Below are positions 23,886 through 31,380 of a DNA stretch of 64,000 nucleotides, one piece after another. Position 1 is the stretch's first letter. Every line of letters begins with the position of its first letter. The stretch spans positions 1 to 64,000 of the forward strand of contig CAMDNQ010000009.1 in NCBI GenBank assembly GCA_945903265.1. The letters are read 5' to 3'. Position numbers and translations under genes: made by a program. This DNA is from Candidatus Sulfopaludibacter sp. SbA3 (GTDB lineage: Bacteria > Acidobacteriota > Vicinamibacteria > Vicinamibacterales > UBA2999). The notes below the pieces were generated by a model. That model saw only the letters and a list, made by a program, of their open reading frames with translations, made no database searches and was not told the origin of the DNA.

Positions 23886-24826
23886 CGCGCGAGCAGGCGG
23901 GCGTGATCTTCGGGCGAGACATTCCCGCCTGAGATGACCGCCACTGCCCTGCCCGTCGCAGCACCATCGCGCAGGACGGCTGCGACGGCCGTCGCGCCGC
24001 TCGGTTCCGCGACGATGCCCGCCTGCCGGTGCAGCCACCCCACCGCCGCACCGATCTCGTCGTCGGTGACGGTCACGATGTCGTCGACGAACGCCTGGAC
24101 GTGGGCAAAAGTGAGGTCTCCCGGCCGCAGCGGCAGCAGGCCGTCCGCGATGCTCGATGTCGTGTCCAGCTTTACCGGATGGCCGGCCGCACGCGATGCG
24201 GCCATCTTGGCCGCGCCGGCCGGCTCGACTCCGATCACTCGCACGTCCTTGCGCCTTCCCTTGACCGCGGCCGCAATGCCCGCGATGAGTCCCCCGCCGC
24301 CGACCTGGACGTAGATGGTCGTCACGTCGGGCTTCTGCTCGAGGATTTCAAGGCCGCACGTTCCCGCACCCGCGATGATCCACGGATGATCGAACGGCGG
24401 CACCATCGTGAGGTGTCGCGCCGCGGCTTCGGCTTCCGCACGGGCCTTGCGGTCCAGCGACGTCGTGCCCGCGAAGATCACTTCTCCGCTATACGACTTC
24501 ACACCCTCGACCTTCACACGGGGAGCCGTCTCGGGCATGACGACGACGGCGACCATCCCCAGGCGCTGGGCTGCGAGCGCGACGGCCTGGCCGTGGTTGC
24601 CCGAGGAGTAGGTGATCACACCGGCGGCCCTCGCCTCCGGTGGCAGCTGGGCGAGGAAGTTGACGGCGCCCCGGATTTTGAACGCGCCCATCGGCTGCTG
24701 GTTCTCGCACTTGAGCGCCACGACAGGCGTGTCAACGAGGGACGTGCGGACCGCGACGCCCTGGATGCGCGCCGCGGCAGCCTCGATGTCGGCGACGGTA
24801 ACCAGGGCGCTCAATTCGTTGCTCAA
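23882..24826 (-). CDS. PLP-dependent threonine dehydratase / serine racemase-like enzyme
   Basis: A 314-residue fold-type II PLP enzyme. The Schiff-base Lys is in PMGAFKIRGA near residue 50, SSGNHGQAVA binds the substrate carboxylate, and QVGGGGLIAGIA holds the cofactor phosphate. It lacks the C-terminal regulatory domain of biosynthetic IlvA, so it is a catabolic dehydratase or serine racemase type. The start is TTG 24826, overlapping the M28 peptidase stop as TTGA; the reading frame continues upstream only as antisense of that gene's end. It is translationally coupled to the peptidase, perhaps degrading released hydroxy-amino acids. Confidence 0.88.
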   Translation of the reverse strand: MSNELSALVTVADIEAAAARIQGVAVRTSLVDTPVVALKCENQQPMGAFKIRGAVNFLAQLPPEARAAGVITYSSGNHGQAVALAAQRLGMVAVVVMPETAPRVKVEGVKSYSGEVIFAGTTSLDRKARAEAEAAARHLTMVPPFDHPWIIAGAGTCGLEILEQKPDVTTIYVQVGGGGLIAGIAAAVKGRRKDVRVIGVEPAGAAKMAASRAAGHPVKLDTTSSIADGLLPLRPGDLTFAHVQAFVDDIVTVTDDEIGAAVGWLHRQAGIVAEPSGATAVAAVLRDGAATGRAVAVISGGNVSPEDHARLLAR

Positions 24827-26502
24827 GGTGTCCCTGCGCGCGGACGGGCGAACTGTTCGTTCGGGTGATACGACGGCTTCCCGGCGAGATTGGCAATGCG
24901 CCATCCCAGCTCCGCCAGGAATCGCACGTCGTTGATGGCCCCTCCATAGTTCCAGGACGGCAGTATCTCGTCATCGACGTTGTGATACCGCTTCGCGTTG
25001 TACTCCTCCCAGAACCGCCTGGACGCGGCGGGATCGGGACCGATGAAGTCGATCGGCTCGCCAACAGACACAGCGGGGATGCCAATCTTGGCGAGCGGAA
25101 AGTGGTCGGAGCGGAAGAAATATCCGCGGCCCGGCTCGGGATCAGGCCCAACGACCCGATCGGTCTCGGCGGCAAGCTGCGCGGCAAGGGCACCGAGCGT
25201 GGAGCGCTCCGCGCCCAGCAGCACGATGTCACGGCTTGGGCCGGCCATGTTCAGCGAGTCGATATTGATATTCGCGACCCACGCATCAGCCGGGAGCACC
25301 GGGTGATCGGCGAAATAGGCGGCGCCCAGCAGGCCGGACTCTTCGGCCGTGGTGAACAACACATAGATCGAGCGACCGGGTCTCGTTCGAGCCCGCGCCA
25401 ATGACTGGGCGACTTCAAGAACGCCGGCAAGGCCGGTGGCGTTATCGGTGGCGCCGTTGGAAATGCGATCCACATCGGATGGCTCGCCGGGCTTCGATTC
25501 ACGAACGCCAAGGTGGTCGTAATGGGCGGTATAGATCACCGCCTCGGACTCGTTCGCGCCGCGCAGCACGCCGATGACATTCGGCGAGGTTTTCTGCGCC
25601 ACCGTCTGCGTGATGCTGCCCGAGGCCTGAACGCCAAGGGGAACGGCCGTGAACCCGCGCGCGACCGCGCCCGTCCGCAGCGCGTCGAGGTCCTGTCCCC
25701 CGCGCTTGGCGATCTCACGGGCGGCGCGATCCGTCACCCATCCCATCAGCGACAGCCGCGGCGCCCCTTCGACCGCCGGAATCGAATACTGCGTGCCGGT
25801 CCACCCCGCCTGGACCACCTGCCAGCCGTAGGTGGCCGATTCGTCGGTGTGGATCAGCAACGCCCCGGCGGCGCCCTGGCGCGCCGCTTCCTCGAACTTG
25901 TAGGTCCATCGGCCGTAGTACGTCAGCGCCGGCCCGCCAAACAGCTGCGGCTCGCCGCCCGTCGCCGGCGGATCGTTCACCATGATGAGCGCGACCTTGC
26001 CGCGCATATCGATGCCGGCATAGTCGTTCCAGCTGTACTCGGGAGCGACGATGCCGTGGCCGACGAACACGACGTCGCCGGCCGCACGCACCTGCGGCTC
26101 CTGGATGCCGGTGACCGCCACGACGTCCTCGAGATATTTGAATGGAGTCCCGGGGCCGGCGGTGAGGGTAAACGACGGATCGACGAGCGTCTCGACGATC
26201 GGCACCTGCTGGAAAAACGTCCCGTCGGCGGCGCCGGGTCCGTAGCCGAGCAGCGCCAGTTGAGCCGCCAGGTACTTCGCGGCGAGGTCGCCGCCTCGTG
26301 TGGAAGGCGCGCGGCCTTCCAGGAGATCATCGGCAAGAAAGTGCACGTGTGCGGCAATGTCTTCCCCGCGAATCTCAGCCAGGACCGCGCCGCTTCGCGC
26401 CGTTCGCGCGTCGGGGCGGGGCGATCCAGGACGCTCCTGAGCGGCAAGAACGCTCGCAATCACTAGGGCAACCACGCCCGACAGCCACAGGCCTGTGCGC
26501 AT
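24823..26502 (-). CDS. Exported M28 family zinc aminopeptidase with PA domain
   Basis: A 559-residue secreted or periplasmic peptidase. A signal peptide (about 1-21, ending near VLAAQ) precedes the mature enzyme. A protease-associated (PA) insert at about 130-270 is followed by the di-zinc M28 core: TAHYDHLG, GATDNATG, TAEESGLLG, NIDSLNMAG and a C-terminal His in AKRYHNVDDE. It releases N-terminal amino acids from peptides. The length is typical of PA-containing M28 enzymes. Its stop overlaps the TTG of the PLP dehydratase. Upstream (26503-26699) lie the repeats before the ClpP-like gene. Confidence 0.92.
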   Translation of the reverse strand: MRTGLWLSGVVALVIASVLAAQERPGSPRPDARTARSGAVLAEIRGEDIAAHVHFLADDLLEGRAPSTRGGDLAAKYLAAQLALLGYGPGAADGTFFQQVPIVETLVDPSFTLTAGPGTPFKYLEDVVAVTGIQEPQVRAAGDVVFVGHGIVAPEYSWNDYAGIDMRGKVALIMVNDPPATGGEPQLFGGPALTYYGRWTYKFEEAARQGAAGALLIHTDESATYGWQVVQAGWTGTQYSIPAVEGAPRLSLMGWVTDRAAREIAKRGGQDLDALRTGAVARGFTAVPLGVQASGSITQTVAQKTSPNVIGVLRGANESEAVIYTAHYDHLGVRESKPGEPSDVDRISNGATDNATGLAGVLEVAQSLARARTRPGRSIYVLFTTAEESGLLGAAYFADHPVLPADAWVANINIDSLNMAGPSRDIVLLGAERSTLGALAAQLAAETDRVVGPDPEPGRGYFFRSDHFPLAKIGIPAVSVGEPIDFIGPDPAASRRFWEEYNAKRYHNVDDEILPSWNYGGAINDVRFLAELGWRIANLAGKPSYHPNEQFARPRAGTP

Positions 26503-26591
26503 GGGCCCAGTATATCGACGCGGAAAACGCGACAGGAACCCTGTTTGCAGTTACGAAAGGCGTGCCCGACTCGACTGTTCCCGACAGCGCT

Positions 26592-26651
26592 AGTCCAAGT
26601 GTCAATCCAAGCGCCAATCCAAGCGCCAATCCAAGCGCCAATCCAAACGCC
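26592..26651 (+). repeat. Five tandem 12-bp units (consensus AATCCAAGCGCC)
   Basis: Three exact units and two flanking variants. The period of 12 keeps frame with the downstream ClpP-like ORF and would encode an NPSA repeat if translated from an upstream GTG (26562). It is either a disordered N-terminal extension or a repeated leader. Confidence 0.75.
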
Positions 26652-26699
26652 GATCCGACCCATCAATCCGAGACCACGGCCCCGGACGAGCGGTCGCAA

Positions 26700-27317
26700 A
26701 TGGCTTCGTACGCACCGGCTCCGTTCCGCGACCTGAACGACCGGCTCGTATGGGACCTGATCGAAGCCGTCAAGCAGGTCCTGCGGAAAGAATCGTCGGA
26801 CCGGCTGCGCGACATCTATCTGGTGGGCGATATCGAGAAGGATCCGACGCGGGCGGTGATCGAGCGGCTGCGGGAGCTGGCCAACGACAACACGCGCCCG
26901 ATCACGCTCTACATCAACAGCGCCGGGGGCAACGTCACCGACGGCCTCGCGCTGCACGACTCCATCCGCCAGATCGTCAATCGCGGCATCGAAGTGACGA
27001 TCATCGTGCAGGGGATGGCGTACTCGATGGGGTCGGTGATTCTGCAGGCGGCGAGCCCGGGGCGTCGGCTCGCGCAGCCGCACTCGTGGATCATGATCCA
27101 CGAGCCGGCGAAATGGGCGGGATGGCAGTCGACGTCAGCGGCCGCGCAGCATCTCGACCGCCTGAAGCAGATGCAGAAGCAGATCTACGAGATCCTCGCG
27201 AAGCGCTCCGGCAAGCCGCTCCAGAAGATCATCCGCGACACCAAGCGCACCGACTTCTATCTCGATGCGACGATGTCGCTCGAATACGGCCTGATCGACG
27301 GCGTCGTGGAGAGCTAG
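26700..27317 (+). CDS. ClpP-like serine protease subunit
   Basis: A 205-residue ClpP/crotonase-fold peptidase. The substrate-binding strand is TLYINSAGGNVTDGLAL, the catalytic Ser lies in QGMAYSMGSVIL near residue 108, the His in SWIMIHEP near 133, and the Asp probably in TKRTDFYL near 182; EYGLIDGVVES ends the protein. It diverges from housekeeping ClpP (MIHEP for MIHQP), so it may be an accessory ClpP paralogue. ATG 26700 is chosen because the conserved region begins soon after. The frame is open back through the 12-bp repeats to GTG 26562, so an NPSA-repeat extension is possible. Its TAG overlaps the convergent DUF5916 stop. Confidence 0.88.
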   Translation: MASYAPAPFRDLNDRLVWDLIEAVKQVLRKESSDRLRDIYLVGDIEKDPTRAVIERLRELANDNTRPITLYINSAGGNVTDGLALHDSIRQIVNRGIEVTIIVQGMAYSMGSVILQAASPGRRLAQPHSWIMIHEPAKWAGWQSTSAAAQHLDRLKQMQKQIYEILAKRSGKPLQKIIRDTKRTDFYLDATMSLEYGLIDGVVES

Positions 27318-29536
27318 TTCAACAGATCGAACTGGCGCACGTACTTCACAATGAACGTGCGGTTGACCGGCCCGAATCCATTCAACCCCTCCGTATCGTT
27401 GTAGACGACAAAGAGGCCGGTTCCTGCCGTTTCCAGCCAATGGAAACGCAGGTTCGTCGACCAGCGATCGGTGCGGTCGTTGTACTGCAGCAGGCTCTGC
27501 ACGAACACGGACGGCGAGAAGTTGTAGGTGACCCGCATGTTGCCGAGGTTGGTGTGGAACGCTCCCTGCGGCAGATCGATCTCGCGGTAGTTCCAGGTCG
27601 TGTCCACCGCCAGCTTGCCCCCGTCACGCAGGATCACCTGCACGGTCGGACTGCTCTGCGTGCCGGTCATGAACGCCCCGAGATCCCACTGCAGGCGCGT
27701 GAACCACCACTTCCGCCGGTCGCTGTTGTAGCGAAATGTCGTGCGCAGCCCGCCATGCTCCCCCGGCGGCACAATAACGCCGGGATAGATCTGAAAGGGC
27801 TCGCGCAGCCCGTCCCATGTGCCATTCAGCCCGACCGTGATGAACTGGCCGTTCTCCCAGTCCCAGTGATTGTCGACGTGCATGTCCGCCGTGAGGAGGC
27901 TTCCGTCCAGGTAATTGAACCGCGTGTAGTTCATGTGCGGGTTGAGTTCGCGGAACCCAATCGACGTGAATCGGTCCTGCCGCCAGACTTCGCCGTAGCT
28001 GACACGGTAGCGGCGATACCCGCCGGGGGTTTCGAGGAACCCCACTTCGGGGTTGAAGTTCTCGCCAGTCCCGCCCCACTCCAGCTGTCCTTCCCGGTAG
28101 CCGTTGTCGTACTGCACGTTCGTGTTGAACGCGTAGTCGTTGCCAGCGCGCCCCGGAGTGTCGGTGTTGGCGGTATACCCCGAGACCGTCATGTGCTCGC
28201 CAACGCCCAGGCGGGCGTCCGCGCCGTACGTGCGGTTGTACTCGTTGTAGCCGCGAAGGCGCGAGAGGTCTCCCGTCGCGGACCGGTTCACGAACATCAG
28301 CCCGACTCCGGACCGATTTCGCAATTCGCGGCTGGCGCGCACCACCGAGAAATTGTTCGAGGGGGATGACAGCGTGTCGTCGGTCTGCATGTTGAGCACG
28401 CCGACGTTGAAGCCGTTCACCTTGCCGGTCAGGCGGCCGCCGCCCCGAATCGGCACGAGCCCGCCGTTCTCATCGAGACCGATAGCGCGGCTGAAGAACA
28501 GATCGACTTCGTTGCCCTGGCCAATCCGGAAGAGGCCCGAGTTCTCCTGGAAGAACGGCCGCTTCTCCGGAAAGCGCAGGTTGAAGCGCGTGAGATTGAT
28601 CTGCTGGTTGTCGACTTCGACCTGCGCGAAATCCGTGTTGTAGGTCGCGTCGAGGTTGAGGCTCGGCGTGATGCCGATCTTCGCGTCGAACCCGAAATCG
28701 CCGTCGTAGTCGCTGTTCGCGCTCGGACGGAAGTTCCGGTTGGCCGACGACGTCACGTACGGCAGCACTTTCAGGTTGCGCGGCGCCTGCAGCTGCAGGC
28801 CGCGCAGGTCGCCCGCGGACGAGAGGCGGCTGATGTTGTATTCGCGCGGCAGCTGCGACCAGTACGTGCGCTCGCGCGACCGCTGAATGTTCCGGTAGGC
28901 GTTGACGCCCCATGTCTGCGGCGCCGCCCCGTAGCGCAGGGTGCGGAGCGGAATCCTGAACTCGGCAGTCCAGCCGGACTCGGTCACGTTGGTCTTGACC
29001 TCCCAGCTCCCGTCCCAGGTGTTGCTGGCGTTCCCCTGATCGCGCACCTGCGCGTCGTATTGCACGCCGAGCGCGTTGGTGCCGAAGACGAAGCCGTTCT
29101 GCTGGTCGCGATACGTGTCGAAAATGATCTGGAACGAGTCCATCTCGCCCAGGTTCGCGTCGCGACGCGTGTCGGTCGTCACGATCTGCGAGGGATCCGT
29201 GTCGTGCAGAATCGCCCCGACGTAAATCGAGGTGGCATCGAAGAGGATACGGACTTCGGTGCGCTGGGACGCGGGCTCGCCCTGGAGCGGCTCCGCCTGG
29301 GTGAACCCGTCGAGCGGGATCGCCTTCAGCCACGCGCCTTCGTTGAGCAGGCCGTCAATCATCGGCGCTTCACCGACCTGGATGGCGGTCGCGATGCGGC
29401 GCGACGAGCCATTGGCAGCGGCTCCACCGCCCTGGCCGCCTCGCTGACCCTCGGCAAAGGCAGGGGCATCGAGACCAAGAATGAGTGCGGCGGTACAGAC
29501 GATGGCCGCAAATACGAACGAAACACGCTTAGACAT
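27314..29536 (-). CDS. CBM9-like / DUF5916 outer-membrane beta-barrel protein
   Basis: A 740-residue exported protein. A signal peptide (about 1-28, ending APAFA) is followed by a carbohydrate-binding family 9-like domain at about 50-230 (PMIDGLLNEGAWLKA, TEVRILFDATSIYVGA). A long DUF5916 barrel region of alternating aromatic strands follows and ends in FIVKYVRQFDLLN. The hallmark FAQVEVDNQQINLTRFNL and FPEKRPFFQENSGLF segments are present. The function is not established; a surface glycan-binding or transport role is a guess. A TTGACG-18-TATCAT promoter lies upstream. A paralogue is encoded at 31381-33648. Confidence 0.9.
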   Translation of the reverse strand: MSKRVSFVFAAIVCTAALILGLDAPAFAEGQRGGQGGGAAANGSSRRIATAIQVGEAPMIDGLLNEGAWLKAIPLDGFTQAEPLQGEPASQRTEVRILFDATSIYVGAILHDTDPSQIVTTDTRRDANLGEMDSFQIIFDTYRDQQNGFVFGTNALGVQYDAQVRDQGNASNTWDGSWEVKTNVTESGWTAEFRIPLRTLRYGAAPQTWGVNAYRNIQRSRERTYWSQLPREYNISRLSSAGDLRGLQLQAPRNLKVLPYVTSSANRNFRPSANSDYDGDFGFDAKIGITPSLNLDATYNTDFAQVEVDNQQINLTRFNLRFPEKRPFFQENSGLFRIGQGNEVDLFFSRAIGLDENGGLVPIRGGGRLTGKVNGFNVGVLNMQTDDTLSSPSNNFSVVRASRELRNRSGVGLMFVNRSATGDLSRLRGYNEYNRTYGADARLGVGEHMTVSGYTANTDTPGRAGNDYAFNTNVQYDNGYREGQLEWGGTGENFNPEVGFLETPGGYRRYRVSYGEVWRQDRFTSIGFRELNPHMNYTRFNYLDGSLLTADMHVDNHWDWENGQFITVGLNGTWDGLREPFQIYPGVIVPPGEHGGLRTTFRYNSDRRKWWFTRLQWDLGAFMTGTQSSPTVQVILRDGGKLAVDTTWNYREIDLPQGAFHTNLGNMRVTYNFSPSVFVQSLLQYNDRTDRWSTNLRFHWLETAGTGLFVVYNDTEGLNGFGPVNRTFIVKYVRQFDLLN

Positions 29537-29604
29537 AAGTTTTGAAGGTCCCCGCGCAGAACCGGTGGTCCTCGCCGGGCGCGGGGCGCCGGACGGGTCT
29601 CAAG

Positions 29605-29634
29605 ATGATAGCCAACCGCTTGTAAATACGTCAA
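29605..29634 (-). promoter_or_regulatory. Sigma-70-type promoter for the DUF5916 gene at 27314
   Basis: Read on the minus strand, TTGACG (29634-29629) and TATCAT (29610-29605) are separated by 18 bp. The start codon is at 29536, implying a leader of about 60 nt. Confidence 0.6.
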
Positions 29635-29694
29635 TTACGGGCGATCTGTTTAGCCGCGTTCCGGGCGCCCGAAATCGATGAAAATAGCCCCGCC

Positions 29695-30465
29695 ATGCGC
29701 ACCAGGACCAGCCGCCGGATGTTCATGCAGGCCGTGGCAGGCGGCGCCGCGGCCGGGACACTCATGGAGGCGCACATCATGGCAACAAGGCAGGTGGGGC
29801 CGATCGAGGCGCTCGCGTTTGACGCCTACGGAACCCTGTTCGACGTGTTTTCCGTTACCGCGCTCTGCGACGAGCTGTTCCCGGGTCGCGGCACAGCTCT
29901 GGCGCAGGCCTGGCGCGCCAAGCAGCTCCAGTACAGCCTCCTGCGAAGTCTCATGGGACGGCACGCCGACTTCTGGCGGTTGACCGAAGACGGCCTCGTC
30001 TGGGCTGCCAAGAGCCTGCAACTCGACCTGACGGCGGCGCGGAAGACCCGGCTCATGGACGCCTACCTGGGTCTCACGCCCTTTCCCGACGTGGTGCCGG
30101 GTCTGAAGGCGCTCAAAGACCGCGGGATCCGTCTGGCGATTCTGTCGAACGGGGAGCCGAAGATGCTTCACGCGGCTGCCGCGAATGCGGGACTGTCGTC
30201 GCTGCTCGATGCCGTCATCAGCGTCGAAGAAGCCGGGATCTTCAAGCCGAGCGCCCAGGTGTACGCCCTCGCCGCGAAGCATCTGGGCCCCGGTCGCCGT
30301 ATTGGCTTCGTGTCGTCGAATTCGTGGGACATTGCCGGCGCCGGATCCGCCGGCCTCACCACCTTCTGGATTCAGCGCACTGCCGCGGAGCCGCCGGAGG
30401 AGCTCGGCTTCCCCGCCGCCTACGTTGTACGCTCGCTGACGGACATCAGCTCGCTCATCCAATAG
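29695..30465 (+). CDS. Haloacid dehalogenase type II-like hydrolase with Tat signal
   Basis: A 256-residue HAD-superfamily protein. The N-terminus SRRMFMQAVAGGAAAG is a twin-arginine signal followed by a hydrophobic stretch, which is unusual for this family. The HAD core has the nucleophile Asp in FDAYGTLFD near residue 43, motif II ILSNGEP, the Lys in GIFKPSAQ, and SSNSWDIAGAG. This matches L-2-haloacid dehalogenases, which hydrolyse 2-haloalkanoic acids, though related phosphatases exist. Export before folding checks by Tat suggests a periplasmic role. The beta-lactamase-fold gene follows 14 nt later. Confidence 0.87.
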   Translation: MRTRTSRRMFMQAVAGGAAAGTLMEAHIMATRQVGPIEALAFDAYGTLFDVFSVTALCDELFPGRGTALAQAWRAKQLQYSLLRSLMGRHADFWRLTEDGLVWAAKSLQLDLTAARKTRLMDAYLGLTPFPDVVPGLKALKDRGIRLAILSNGEPKMLHAAAANAGLSSLLDAVISVEEAGIFKPSAQVYALAAKHLGPGRRIGFVSSNSWDIAGAGSAGLTTFWIQRTAAEPPEELGFPAAYVVRSLTDISSLIQ

Positions 30466-30479
30466 AGGAAGGGATACAT

Positions 30480-31376
30480 ATGCGCAGACTCGCCATTCTG
30501 ATCGTGCTCCTGATGCCGCTCGTCGTGTTCGCGCAGGCAGGCCCCGGCGGATTCATCAGCTCGGAACAGGACGCCCAGCTGAAAGGCCCGTGGAGCGACG
30601 GCGTCGAGCCGTTCCCCATCATTGCCAACATCTATTACGTGGGCGGCGTGAACATCTCGTCGTACCTGATTACGACCCCGCAGGGACACATCCTGATGGA
30701 CACCGGCATGCCGCGGATGGCGAAGACGGTGCTCGCCAATGTGGAGAAGCTCGGATTCAAGCCGAATGACATCCGGCTCATGATCTCGAGCCACGCGCAC
30801 GTCGATCACATTGGCGGGCATGCGGAAGTGAAAAAGGCCACGGGGGCGCAGGTCATCGCATCCGCCGAAGATGCCAAGGCGCTCGAAGCGGGACGCGATA
30901 TGTCGCCGGTCGAATACGACGGGTGGCCGGCGGTGCGCGTCGACCGCATCATCAAGGACGGCGAAACGGTGACGCTCGGCACGGTGACCCTGCGCGCCGT
31001 CCTGACGCCCGGGCATACACCGGGCGCCACCACCTGGGTGACGACCGTGCAGGACGGCGGACGCAGCTACAACGTCGTGTTCCCCGGCGGCGCCGCGCCC
31101 AACGGCGGCCCGCTCGTCGTCGGCAATCCGAAGCACCCGAACCTCGCGGAGATCACGCTCGCCACGTACGGCAAGCTGAAGCAGCTCAATCCCGACATCG
31201 TGCTGCAGGGCCACCCGCAGCAGGCGTTCATGGGAAAGGTCGACGCCATGAAGAAGGGCGCGCGGCCGCATCCACTGCTGCAGGAGCCTGGCACGTGGCT
31301 GAAACAGCAGGAACAGGGCGAAGCCAACTTCCGGAAACGCATCGAGGCCGACAAGGCCAAGATGTCGGGGCGGTAA
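30480..31376 (+). CDS. Subclass B3-like metallo-beta-lactamase-fold hydrolase
   Basis: A 298-residue exported zinc hydrolase. A signal peptide (about 1-19, ending VVFAQ) is followed by the MBL core: SSHAHVDHIGG supplies HxHxDH near residues 103-108, TPGHTPGATTW the next His near 180, and LQGHPQQ the last His. The spacing and the N-terminal IYYVGGVNISSYLI fit subclass B3 enzymes, but many environmental B3-like proteins are not tested as beta-lactamases. ATG 30480 is preceded by AGGAAGGG. It sits between the HAD and DUF5916 genes on one transcript. Confidence 0.9.
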   Translation: MRRLAILIVLLMPLVVFAQAGPGGFISSEQDAQLKGPWSDGVEPFPIIANIYYVGGVNISSYLITTPQGHILMDTGMPRMAKTVLANVEKLGFKPNDIRLMISSHAHVDHIGGHAEVKKATGAQVIASAEDAKALEAGRDMSPVEYDGWPAVRVDRIIKDGETVTLGTVTLRAVLTPGHTPGATTWVTTVQDGGRSYNVVFPGGAAPNGGPLVVGNPKHPNLAEITLATYGKLKQLNPDIVLQGHPQQAFMGKVDAMKKGARPHPLLQEPGTWLKQQEQGEANFRKRIEADKAKMSGR

Positions 31377-31380
31377 GCCG

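Noticed and set aside
26592-26651. 12-bp tandem repeats as a CRISPR array
   Set aside because: The units are contiguous, with no spacers, and preserve a coding frame.
30480-31376. Calling the B3-like protein an antibiotic-resistance gene
   Set aside because: The zinc motif fits the B3 fold, but environmental homologues are often not beta-lactamases and the context gives no support for resistance.
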